A stretch of DNA of 64,000 nucleotides from positions 186,001 to 250,000 of the forward strand of contig NZ_BBUZ01000031.1 in the NCBI RefSeq assembly GCF_001417735.1, written 5' to 3'. The notes below the pieces were generated by a model. The model did not search any database. It was not told where the DNA came from and saw only the letters and a program-made list of their open reading frames with translations. Source of the stretch: Streptomyces sp. NBRC 110028 (lineage in GTDB: Bacteria > Actinomycetota > Actinomycetes > Streptomycetales > Streptomycetaceae). The position numbers were made by a program, and so were the translations under genes. Of this stretch, positions 53,301 through 60,505 are shown piece after piece. Numbering within the stretch: position 1 is the stretch's first letter; every line of letters begins with the position of its first letter.

Positions 53301-54078
53301 AGTCCCCCGACTCCGGTACGTCGGTCTGGTCGCCGAAGACCTGCGGGGAGGCGATCGGCAGGTCCGCGTACCAGTCGTAGAAGGAGATCATGGGCGCGCC
53401 GATCAGCGACATGAAGCGGGCGCCGACGGCGTGGGAGGCCATGGACATGGCAGGGATGGGGGAGAAACCGGCGATCCGGTCCGGGCCGTGGGCGCCGAGG
53501 GTGTGGACGTGGGCGGCGGCCGCGATCTCCAGGGCCTCGTCCCAGCCGATCCGCACCAGCCCGCCCTTGCCCCGGGCGGACTGGTAGCGGCGCCGCTTGT
53601 CCGGGTCGCCGGTGATCTCGGCCCAGGCGGCGACGGGGTCGCCGAGCCGGTCCCGGGCCTCCCGGTACAGCTCGGCCAGCACCCCGCGGATCAGGGGGTG
53701 GCGCACCCGGGTGGGCGAGTAGGTGTACCAGGAGAAGGAGGCGCCGCGCGGGCAGCCGCGCGGTTCGTATTCGGGCCGGTCCGGTCCGACCGAGGGGTAG
53801 TCGGTCTGCTGGGTCTCCCAGGTGATGAGCCCGTCCTTGACGTAGACCTTCCAGGAGCAGGACCCGGTGCAGTTGACGCCGTGGGTGGAGCGCACCACCT
53901 TGTCGTGCGCCCAGCGTTCGCGGTACGGGGAGTCCTCGACGGTCTGGTCGGTCCGGTAGACGGCCCGCAGGTCGGGGGTGGTCGGGACGCGGCGGAGGGA
54001 GGCTCCTGCGGCGAGCAGTCGTTCCGTCACCGCGGAGGCGAGGGTCCCGTTCTGGCTGTCTGCGGTGCGGCGCGCCAC
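50341..54078 (-). CDS. narG: Respiratory nitrate reductase alpha subunit
   Basis: A 1245-residue molybdenum catalytic subunit that reduces nitrate to nitrite in the cytoplasm. The N-terminal [4Fe-4S] site is HGVNCTGSCSW with its His ligand; PRGASFSWYTYSPTRVRHPL and the Mo-ligand Asp in ISFYDWYADLPIASP are present, as are the LMLWGSNVPVTRTPDAHW and MVIMGAGTNHWFH-type cofactor contacts (here CMIVMGAGTNHWF). The length equals that of other NarG proteins. The GTG start has AAGGAG at good spacing. First gene of narGHJI; a possible DevR/OsdR box lies upstream. Confidence 0.97.
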   Translation of the reverse strand: MARRTADSQNGTLASAVTERLLAAGASLRRVPTTPDLRAVYRTDQTVEDSPYRERWAHDKVVRSTHGVNCTGSCSWKVYVKDGLITWETQQTDYPSVGPDRPEYEPRGCPRGASFSWYTYSPTRVRHPLIRGVLAELYREARDRLGDPVAAWAEITGDPDKRRRYQSARGKGGLVRIGWDEALEIAAAAHVHTLGAHGPDRIAGFSPIPAMSMASHAVGARFMSLIGAPMISFYDWYADLPIASPQVFGDQTDVPESGDWWDAAYLMLWGSNVPVTRTPDAHWMAEARYRGQKVVVVSPDYADATKFADEWLHPHPGTDGAVAMAMGHVILKECFVDREVPYFTDYVRRFTDLPFLVELTERNGRRTPGGFLTAAALADVEPGLGAHAEDEARRWMPVLCDADTDRPVVPNGTLGDRWSKGGEGRWNLDLEGITPRLTLHRTPGAETIEVELPRFDEPGATVRHTVPARRIGGRLVTTVYDLLLAQYAVGRPGLTGQWPTGYDDATVPCTPAWQEALTSVPAAAVIRAAREFAGTAEKTRGRCMIVMGAGTNHWFHSDTIYRSFLTLLLLTGCQGVNGGGWAHYVGQEKVRPYTGWQQLATAADWHRPSRQMAGTPYWYLHTGQWRYERYGADALASPTGQGLFTGRHTADLVAQSMRLGWMPSYPTFAANPLDLGRRVKESGRSAGEWVAERLAAGELDFACENPDAPENWPRVLTVWRANLIGSSAKGNEYFLRHLLGAQDNATAEEAPPGHRPADVTWQDEAPRGKLDLLLALDFRMTSTTLFADLVLPAATWYEKHDLSSTDMHPYVHAFTPAINPPWQARTDFDIFHDLARKLSELAAGRLETAHDLVATALMHDTPGETAQPGGAVPDWRDGHTPAAPGVNLPNVTLVERDYTAVADRLAALGPLAQRDGMQVKGVTVHPGPEAAWLADRCGTATRGAAEGRPLLDTDAKMCEAILALSGTTNGRLAAEGFARLAERCGPGSGLTELGASVAERRVVFSDTQARPVQVGASFEWSGKEAPDRRYAPFTINTEHRKPWHTLTGRQHFYLDHAWIAELGEQLPVYRPPLDLAALGEAPPAESAAGDGTGRAVTVRYITPHSKWSIHSEYQENLIMQTLARGGPVIWLSVQDARAIGVSDNDWIEAVNAGGVVVARAVVSHRMPTGTVFMYHVQERLVNVPKSEATGRRGGVHNALTKLLIKPTHLIGGYAQLCFAPNYYGPTGNQRDAVTVIRRRSQNVEY

Positions 54079-54237
54079 GGTCCACTCCTTCGGCGGTGGC
54101 TCCGCGCCGGGTGTTCCGGCCGGGGCCCTGGATGGATGTCGCGCGACAGCATCACTCGGGATTCGGCCACAAAGCCGCCAGCCTTTCGGCCATTTAGCAT
54201 CACCTAGGGTGGTTTTTCCTTGTAGTTTGCCTTTCCT

Positions 54238-55263
54238 CTATGGGACTTGGGCTCCACCCGGAATATGACGGTGGACCAGTCCGGCCACGGACAGCGACCA
54301 CACCCCCAGCGCCACCCAGGCCCCCAGGTGCCCGAGGAGCACCAGGGGGCGCAGGGCTTCGGCCTTGCCGAGGACGGTCGTGGACATCGCGTACATCCCG
54401 GTGGGGAAGACGATCGTCCACCAGGTGGGTTCGTATGCCAGCGGTATGTGGTGCCACAGATGCCGCCAGGCCCCGGCGGCCAGCAGCGGTGGCAGCAGAC
54501 AGGTGGCCCACACCCACAGGGTGAGGAGGGTGTCGCGGGTCAGGGCGGGGCCCAGGGCGGCGTCGAGCCCCGGGCGGGCGAGGCGGGCGCCGGCCAGGAG
54601 GCTGATGGCGCAGGCCCCCATGGAGATCCAGTACGGCGGTGACAGTTCCCTCGGCGGGATGCCGAACCGCAGCAGCCGGCGGGCCACCAGGGTGGCCACC
54701 GCCGCGTACAGCAGCAGCCCGGCCGCCCAGGCGATCGCCGTGCCCGGCAGGCCGCGGCCGGGCGCCGGCCCGGCCACCGCCAGCACGGCGGACTGGACGC
54801 CCACCACGCACAGGAACCAGGTGCCCTCGGCCCGCCGCACCGCGCCGCCCGCGCCGTCCGCGCCGTCCGCGCCGATCCGGCGCACCACGCGGGCCGCGCA
54901 CCCCAGCAGGACGGCGCAGGTGGGGACGGCGACCAGGGTCAGGGCCGCCGCGGCCGCCCGCCACGGCCCGGGTGCCAGCCGGGCGGCGAGCACATCGGAG
55001 CCGGCGACGAAGGTGAAGAAGCCGAACACCCGTCCCGTGTCGCGCAGATCGGCGGCCACCTCCCGCGGATAGCGCGCCACGCGCCACACCAGCCCCGCCA
55101 GCAGCCCGGCGTACAGCGCCACGGCCACCGCCAGCAGCGCGCCCGATATGCGTGGCGCGCCCGCCGCCGCGAGTCCCTGGGACACGATCCCGGTCGCCAT
55201 CACGGGGGCGAAGGCGGCGGATGGCAGGTTACGGGCTGTCGCCCCGTTCGTCGTCCGCGTCAC
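54238..55263 (-). CDS. SLAC1/TDT-family anion channel or transporter
   Basis: A 341-residue protein with nine to ten membrane helices. The opening SAAFAPVMATGIVSQGLAAAG matches the TDT family (first-helix P-MATGI motif), as do GVWSLSVAGL and TWWTIVFPTGMYAMSTTVLG in the C-terminal half. The family includes TehA, Mae1 and plant SLAC1, which passes nitrate and chloride. It lies directly upstream of narGHJI on the same strand, with no narK present, so nitrate uptake or nitrite release is a reasonable inference. Other possible substrates are dicarboxylates or sulfite. GTG start. Confidence 0.8.
   Translation of the reverse strand: MTRTTNGATARNLPSAAFAPVMATGIVSQGLAAAGAPRISGALLAVAVALYAGLLAGLVWRVARYPREVAADLRDTGRVFGFFTFVAGSDVLAARLAPGPWRAAAAALTLVAVPTCAVLLGCAARVVRRIGADGADGAGGAVRRAEGTWFLCVVGVQSAVLAVAGPAPGRGLPGTAIAWAAGLLLYAAVATLVARRLLRFGIPPRELSPPYWISMGACAISLLAGARLARPGLDAALGPALTRDTLLTLWVWATCLLPPLLAAGAWRHLWHHIPLAYEPTWWTIVFPTGMYAMSTTVLGKAEALRPLVLLGHLGAWVALGVWSLSVAGLVHRHIPGGAQVP
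54242..54255 (-). promoter_or_regulatory. Possible DevR/OsdR (DosR-type) box upstream of narG
   Basis: GGGACTTGGGCTCC has a perfect left half (GGGACT) and a partial right half of the DosR consensus. It is centred near -59 relative to a transcript start predicted from GATGCT at 54196-54201. It overlaps the last codons of the anion-channel gene. Confidence 0.3.
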
Positions 55264-55378
55264 GACAGCAGGCTGCCATGGGCCGCGGTTCCGCAGAATT
55301 CTCCTTAAGCGGAGTTGGTTCGAGTTGGTAAATGGTGGCCCGTGTGTTGGTCTGTGCTTGACGTAACGCGGCCCTGCT

Positions 55379-55410
55379 CCCTCCCCCGACCGGTCGCGGC
55401 CGGGGGAGGG
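55379..55410 (-). terminator. Terminator after pepN
   Basis: A 10-base stem CCCTCCCCCG/CGGGGGAGGG with a 12-base loop lies about 70 bases downstream of pepN and upstream of the anion-channel gene. Confidence 0.7.
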
Positions 55411-55481
55411 TGGGGGCCGTTGAGGCGTGAAGTACCTCTACGAACAGGTGTTTCCCCCCCGCCGGGCCCGGTCCGCGGTGG

Positions 55482-58049
55482 CTACTCGCCCTGTTTCTCC
55501 CGCACCAGCAGGGCGCGGCGCAGGTCGTCGAGCTGGTCCTCGAGGCGGCGGCGCAGGGCGGGGAGGAGGTCGGGGGCGGCCAGGCATTCCTCGCCGAGCC
55601 GCAGGGTCGTGGCGTCCACCGTCGTCGGGAAGCCGGAGCGGGCGATGGCATCGGCGATGGCGGGTCCGCGCCGGGCGGCGGTGGCGGCGGCGTCGGTGAA
55701 GTAGCGCGGTACGTAGCCGGTGAGCACGTCGTGGTGTTCGGGCTGCCAGAAGCCGGTGGCGGTCGCGGTGACCAGGTAATTGGAGAGTGGGGCGCGTGCG
55801 GCGGTCTCGCCGAACAGGGCGTCCCAGGCGGCCTGTTTGGCGTCCGGGCCGGGAAGCGCGGCGCGGCAGCGGGCTGCGCCCTCCTGCCCGGTGGCACTGG
55901 AGTCGCGGGCGAGTTCGGCGTCGATGTCGGCGGGGCCGGCGGCGCCGAGGACGGCGAGCCGGCCGAGGATCTGCCAGCGCAGTTCGGGGTCGAGGGCGGG
56001 GCCGCCGGGGACGGTGTCGCCGTCGAGCCAGTCGCTCAGCTCGGCGGGGACGGTGGCGCTGGCGATGTGGACGCGTACGGCGGAGAGCCGCAAGCCCTGC
56101 CCGGAGCCGTCCTCGGTGCGGCGCAGCAGGTCGCGGCAGGTGGCGGCGATGGTGTTGAGGGCGGCGGGGCGGCGGCCGTCCGGCAGGTAGCGGTCGGCGA
56201 TCTGGAAGCGGGCGAAGGCGAGGACGCCCTGGACGATCGCTATGTCGGTCTCGTGCGGGAGGTGGGCGCGGACGGCGTCGAGGTAGTCGGCCGCCGGGAG
56301 GTCGCCGTCGCGCACCATGTCGCGGGCGGCGTTCCAGAGGGTGGCGCGGCTGACGGCGTCGGGGAGGCCGGAGAGGGCGCGGACGGCGGCCTTCCAGGAG
56401 CCGGGGTCGAGGCGGACCTTGGCGTAGGTCAGGTCGCCGTCGTTGAGGAGGAGCAGATCGGGGCGGGGGCCGGAGAAGGAGAGGTGGGCGGTGGCGTCGG
56501 TGCCGTCGAGTTCGATCTCGACGCGGTCGCGCGGCACGAGCTGGTGCGGGGCGGCGGGTGCGTGGTCGTAGAGGCCGATGGCGAGGCGGTGCGGGCGCCG
56601 GGGGGCGGGGCGCGGTCCGTCGTGGCCGCCGCCGTCGTGGCGGATCTCGGCGCTCCACCGGTCGCCGTGCGGGGTGACGGCGGGGGTGAGGGTGTCCACT
56701 CCGGTGGTGCGCAGCCAGGCGTCGGCCCAGGCGTGGACGTCGCGGTCGGAGGAGCGGGCGAGGGAGTCGAGGAAGTCGGCGAGGGTGGCGTTGCCGAAGC
56801 GGTGCCGGGCGAAGTGCTCGTTGATTCCGGCGAGGAAGTCCTTTTCGCCGAGCCAGGTGACGAGCTGGCGCAGGGCGGAGGCGCCCTTGGCGTAGGAGAT
56901 GCCGTCGAAGTTGAGGCGGGCGGCGGCGGTGTCGGGGACGCTTTCGGGCGCGGGGGCGACGGGGTGGGTGGAGGGGCGCTGGTCGGCGTCGTACCCCCAG
57001 CTCTTGCGGCGGACGCCGAAGTCGGCCCAGGTGTCGGTGTAGCGGGTGGCCTCGGTGAGGATCTGGAAGCCCATGTACTCGGCGAAGGACTCATTCAGCC
57101 AGATGTCGTCCCACCACCGCATGGTGACGAGGTCGCCGAACCACATGTGGGCCATCTCGTGGGCGATGACCATGGCGCGGGTCTGGCGTTCGGCGTCGGT
57201 GACGGCGGAGCGGAAGACGAATTCGTCGCGGAAGGTGACGAGGCCGGGGTTCTCCATGGCGCCGGAGTTGAACTCGGGGACGAACGCCTGGTCGTAGGAG
57301 TCGAAGGGGTACGGCTCGTCGAAGATCTCGTGGTAGCGGTCGAAGCAGCGCCGGGTGATGGCGAACAGCTCGTCGGCGTCGGCTTCGAGGTGGGGGGCGA
57401 GCGAGCGGCGGACGTGCAGTCCGAAGGGCAGCCCGGCGTGCTCGGTGTGCACGGAGTGGTACGGGCCGGCGGCCAGCGCGACCAGGTAGGTGCTGATGGG
57501 CGGCGTGGAGGCGAGCGTCCAGCGGCCGCCTGTGGGGTCGCCGTCGCGGGTGGCGATGCCGTTGCCGAGGACGGTCCACCGGGGCGGGGCGGTGACGCGC
57601 ACGTCGAAGACGGCCTTGAGGTCGGGCTGGTCGAAGGCGGCGAAGACGCGGGGGGCGTCGGCCATGCAGCACATGGTGTAGAGGTACGTCTCACCGTCGG
57701 CGGGGTCGGTGAAGCGGTGCATGCCCTCGCCGGTGTGCGAGTACGCCATGTCCGTCTCGACGCGCAGCTCGTGCTCGCCCTCGGCGAGGCCGGTGAGCGG
57801 GAGCCGGCCGTCGGCGATGACTCCGGCGGGGTCGAGCGCGAGGTCCTGTCCGTCGAGCACCGCCCGGTGCAGGGCGGCGGGGTTCAGCTCCACGAAGGTG
57901 TCCGCCCCGGCCTCGCGGGCCTGGAAGCGGATGGTCGTGGTGGAGCCGAAGTGTTCGTCGCCGCGGGTGAGGTCGAGGTCGATCGTGTAGCGATGGACCT
58001 CGATGAGGCGGGCTCGGATCTGCGCTTCCTCGCGCGTCAGTACGGACAT
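55482..58049 (-). CDS. pepN: Aminopeptidase N
   Basis: An 855-residue M1 zinc aminopeptidase. The substrate-binding exopeptidase motif GAMENPGLVTFRDE and the zinc motif VIAHEMAHMWFGDLV with NESFAEYMG are intact. The C-terminal half is the ERAP1-like helical domain. It removes N-terminal residues from cytoplasmic peptides. The ATG before SVLTREEAQIRARLIE was chosen. It faces the accessory nar segment across a strong terminator; whether pepN belongs to the inserted segment or the core is not clear. Confidence 0.95.
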   Translation of the reverse strand: MSVLTREEAQIRARLIEVHRYTIDLDLTRGDEHFGSTTTIRFQAREAGADTFVELNPAALHRAVLDGQDLALDPAGVIADGRLPLTGLAEGEHELRVETDMAYSHTGEGMHRFTDPADGETYLYTMCCMADAPRVFAAFDQPDLKAVFDVRVTAPPRWTVLGNGIATRDGDPTGGRWTLASTPPISTYLVALAAGPYHSVHTEHAGLPFGLHVRRSLAPHLEADADELFAITRRCFDRYHEIFDEPYPFDSYDQAFVPEFNSGAMENPGLVTFRDEFVFRSAVTDAERQTRAMVIAHEMAHMWFGDLVTMRWWDDIWLNESFAEYMGFQILTEATRYTDTWADFGVRRKSWGYDADQRPSTHPVAPAPESVPDTAAARLNFDGISYAKGASALRQLVTWLGEKDFLAGINEHFARHRFGNATLADFLDSLARSSDRDVHAWADAWLRTTGVDTLTPAVTPHGDRWSAEIRHDGGGHDGPRPAPRRPHRLAIGLYDHAPAAPHQLVPRDRVEIELDGTDATAHLSFSGPRPDLLLLNDGDLTYAKVRLDPGSWKAAVRALSGLPDAVSRATLWNAARDMVRDGDLPAADYLDAVRAHLPHETDIAIVQGVLAFARFQIADRYLPDGRRPAALNTIAATCRDLLRRTEDGSGQGLRLSAVRVHIASATVPAELSDWLDGDTVPGGPALDPELRWQILGRLAVLGAAGPADIDAELARDSSATGQEGAARCRAALPGPDAKQAAWDALFGETAARAPLSNYLVTATATGFWQPEHHDVLTGYVPRYFTDAAATAARRGPAIADAIARSGFPTTVDATTLRLGEECLAAPDLLPALRRRLEDQLDDLRRALLVREKQGE

Positions 58050-58207
58050 GGGGACATGCTGCCCTACCGGCGGTGGGCGGCACACGGCGCGAGTACCGAG
58101 CTTCCCATGGGTTCAGGCTCTGCCGGGCGCGGGCGCGGGCGCGGACGGGGGCGCACCACCGGTGTGCGCCCGTACCGTACGCCCGGCAGGCGGGGTCCGC
58201 GCCGGGC

Positions 58208-58567
58208 TCAGGAGCGCGCGATCGTCTCGTGGTGACGGATGACCTCGGCGATGATGAAGTTGAGCAGCTTCTCGGCGAAAGCGGGATCGAGTTTGGCGCT
58301 TTCCGCCAGCTCGCGCAGCCGGGTGATCTGGCGGGCCTCGCGGGCGGGGTCGGCCGGGGGCAGCTTGTGGGCGGCCTTGAGGTGACCGACCTGCTGGGTG
58401 CACTTGAAGCGCTCGGCGAGCATGTGGACCACGGCCGCGTCGATGTTGTCGATGCTGTCGCGCAGCCGGGCCAGCTCGGCGCGTACGGCGTTCTCCGCCT
58501 CGTCGGTCGTGCTCGTCGGGTCCGGCTGGCCGGGGCGGTCGGCGGGGTCGGTCTCGCGGTGCGTCAT
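58208..58567 (-). CDS. Chorismate mutase
   Basis: A 119-residue AroQ-type chorismate mutase, converting chorismate to prephenate for Phe and Tyr synthesis. The all-helical pattern LARLRDSIDNIDAAVVHMLA, ERFKCTQQVGHLKAAHKLPP and REARQITRLRELAESAKLDP, and the last helix FIIAEVIRHHE, hold the usual Arg, Lys and Glu/Gln active-site residues. The N-terminal 25 residues are disordered. ATG start. From memory, this gene is also near pyk and gltDB in S. coelicolor. Confidence 0.93.
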   Translation of the reverse strand: MTHRETDPADRPGQPDPTSTTDEAENAVRAELARLRDSIDNIDAAVVHMLAERFKCTQQVGHLKAAHKLPPADPAREARQITRLRELAESAKLDPAFAEKLLNFIIAEVIRHHETIARS

Positions 58568-58798
58568 GGCCCCCGACCCTATGCCAGCGGAGCCGTGCGC
58601 TCGGCTCCGGGACCGCCCCGCCCCCGGTGGGGGGTTGTGAAGGGGACGGGGCGCTCTCCCCGGAGCGCGCTGCCCCCGGTGCGGCGCCTCCACCCTGCAT
58701 GAGCCGTAAACGCGAGGCGGGGTTCCCTTCGGCGCCGGATTTTCCGCCGTGTAGGGCCATAGGCCCACGGGGTGATCGTGTCACTTCAGCGGATTCCT

Positions 58799-58834
58799 GC
58801 GAGGCCCCCGGGGCTTCAGCCCTGGGGGCCTCGC
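58799..58834. repeat. Long hairpin next to the tnpB relic
   Basis: A 17-base stem with one G-T pair and a 2-base loop; the arm begins GCGAGGCCCCCGGGGCT. It lies just upstream of the remaining tnpB codons and may be a transposon-end structure or an unrelated terminator. Confidence 0.55.
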
Positions 58835-58849
58835 ATCCTCGTAGTCGCG

Positions 58850-59362
58850 GCACGGAGTGCCGCGGAGGCCCGGCGGGCCAAGGACATCAACCACAAGATC
58901 GCGAAACATGTGGTGGCCGAGGCAGAACGCACCGGTCGCGGGATCGCCCTGGAAGACCTCAGGGGCATCCGCGAACGGGTACGGCTTCGCAAGCCCCAAC
59001 GGGCCACCCACTCCAGTTGGTCCTTCGCCCAGCGGGGACAGTTCATCGCGTACAAGGCCCGCAAGGCAGGTGTGCCGCTGGTACACGTCGATCCCGCGTA
59101 CACCTCCCGCACCTGTGCCGAGTGCGGCCACATCGACAAGGCGAACCGGGTCTCGCAGGCTTGGTTCGCGTGCCGGAACTGCGGATTCGTTGATCACGCA
59201 GACCGCAACAGCTCCCGCGACATCCGCGCTCGCGCGTGGGCGTCGTGGCGACGCGGGGCGAAGTCAACCGCCCCGATCCCACTCTCCGGTTCGGGGAGTG
59301 GGACAGGACGCAAACGCAGCACCACAGCCAGTGGCGCCCGTTGCGCAAGCCCGGGACCTTGA
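58850..59362 (+). pseudogene. tnpB: IS200/IS605-type TnpB, N-terminally deleted
   Basis: Only the C-terminal half is left. INHKIAKHVVAEAERTGRG leads into GIALEDLRGIRERVRLRKPQ with the catalytic Glu, then FAQRGQFIAYKARKAGVPL, the zinc finger CAECGHIDK...CRNCGF, and HADRNSSRDIRARAW with the last catalytic Asp. The first RuvC Asp and the N-terminal HTH/wedge domain are missing, so the RNA-guided nuclease cannot be active. The right end of the element follows. No tnpA is present. Confidence 0.82.
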
Positions 59363-59378
59363 GTCCCAGGTCGTTGAC
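59347..59378 (+). mobile_element. Right end of the IS605-type element
   Basis: After tnpB comes AAGCCCGGGACC, a hairpin (GGGAC-cttga-GTCCC) and the ending AGGTCGTTGAC. This matches the form of right ends of TnpB-carrying elements in actinomycetes as I remember them. The same stretch would be the 3' end of the guide-RNA scaffold. Confidence 0.5.
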
Positions 59379-59417
59379 TACGCCGTCATCGACTGTCCAG
59401 ACGCCGCCGCGCCGGCC

Positions 59418-59447
59418 GGACCCGGCGCGCACTGCCGCGCCGGGTCC
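59418..59447 (-). terminator. Terminator of the serine protease gene
   Basis: A perfect 12-base stem (arm GGACCCGGCGCG) with a 6-base loop lies about 40 bases downstream of the protease stop. Confidence 0.75.
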
Positions 59448-59485
59448 CGTTCCGTTCCGTAAGCCGTGGACTGTGTGCCGGAAGA

Positions 59486-60283
59486 TCAGCCGCCGAGCTG
59501 GGACGCGGCGGTCTTGATGTTCTGGGCGAAGGTGCTCACCTCGGTGTAGACACCGGGCTTGCCGGGCCGGGCGCAGCCGTCGCCCCAGCTGACGATGCCG
59601 ACCTGGATCCACTGGCCGGCGTCGTCCTTGCGGAACATCGGGCCGCCGGAGTCGCCCTGGCAGGTGTCGACGCCGCCGGTGTCCACCTTGCCCGCGCAGA
59701 TCTCCTCGCTGGGGACGAGTTCGTCGTACGCCGACCCGCAGGTGGCGTCGTCGACGAACGGCACGGTGGCCTTGAGCAGGTAGCGCTGCTGGGCGCCGCC
59801 CTCGCGGGCCGCGCCCCAGCCGGCGACGGTGAAGTCGCCCTTGTTGTACGCGGTGGTCTCGGCGATCTTCAGCGTGGGCTGGTTGATCGGCTTGGCGAGC
59901 TTGATGAGGGCCCAGTCCTTGCCGGTGCCGTTGTAGCCGGGGGCCTGCAGGACGCGGGTGGACTTGACCTTGACGGCGCTGGAGCTCTGGAGGTCGACGA
60001 CGCCCGCGGTGGCGGTGATGGAGGTGTCGGCGCCGCTGCCGTCCACACAGTGGGCGGCGGTGAGCACGATGTCCTGGGTGTAGAGCGCGCCGCCACAGCC
60101 CATGGAGAGCCGGACCATGAAGGGGAATTCACCCTGGGCGGCGCGGGTGCCGCCGACGACGGAGGGGCCGGGCTCGGGACCGGTGGGCTGGGCGGTCGCG
60201 GTGCCCGGGGCGAGGCTGAACGCGGCGAGGGCGACCGCGCCGAGGGCCGCGGATCTCTTCAGGTGCTTCAGAGCGTTTCGCAA
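59486..60283 (-). CDS. Secreted trypsin-like serine protease
   Basis: A 265-residue chymotrypsin-family (S1) preproprotein. A signal peptide (RNALKHLKRSAALGAVALAA, cleavage near ATA-QP) and short propeptide precede the mature VVGGTRAAQGEFPFMV. The triad is His in LTAAHCVDGSG, Asp in GKDWALIKLAKP and Ser in CQGDSGGPMF; the Asp six residues before the Ser (VDTCQ) predicts trypsin-like Lys/Arg specificity. A TTG start is used, preceded by AGAGGAA. A good promoter lies 77-106 bases upstream. Confidence 0.93.
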   Translation of the reverse strand: MRNALKHLKRSAALGAVALAAFSLAPGTATAQPTGPEPGPSVVGGTRAAQGEFPFMVRLSMGCGGALYTQDIVLTAAHCVDGSGADTSITATAGVVDLQSSSAVKVKSTRVLQAPGYNGTGKDWALIKLAKPINQPTLKIAETTAYNKGDFTVAGWGAAREGGAQQRYLLKATVPFVDDATCGSAYDELVPSEEICAGKVDTGGVDTCQGDSGGPMFRKDDAGQWIQVGIVSWGDGCARPGKPGVYTEVSTFAQNIKTAASQLGG

Positions 60284-60359
60284 CGGAATTCCTCTCGTGG
60301 GGGGTTGCGCAAAAAATGTCAGGCCCATGCCAAATGACAAGGCCTGCGTATGCCCTGCG

Positions 60360-60389
60360 ATTATGTGAAGTCCGTGAACAGCCTGACAA
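60360..60389 (-). promoter_or_regulatory. Promoter of the serine protease gene
   Basis: On the minus strand TTGTCA (60384-60389) and CATAAT (60360-60365) are 18 bases apart. The predicted leader is about 70 nucleotides. A second TTGTCA occurs closer to the gene at about 60336. Confidence 0.6.
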
Positions 60390-60505
60390 GGGTCGGGTTC
60401 CGGCCAAGCGCAGGTCGCGCCGCTGCTCACACGCCCCGTCATACGCCCCGTCACACCCCGCGCGGCCTCCGCGCCGCCGCGCCCGGCCGCCCGTACAGTG
60501 GGCAC

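Noticed and set aside
50188..54207. A 1339-codon open frame antisense to narG and several similar long frames antisense to narH, polA, pepN and others
   Set aside because: They follow the third-position GC pattern of the real genes, have Gly/Val/Ala/Asp-biased repetitive products and no domains, and the opposite strand encodes full-length known enzymes.
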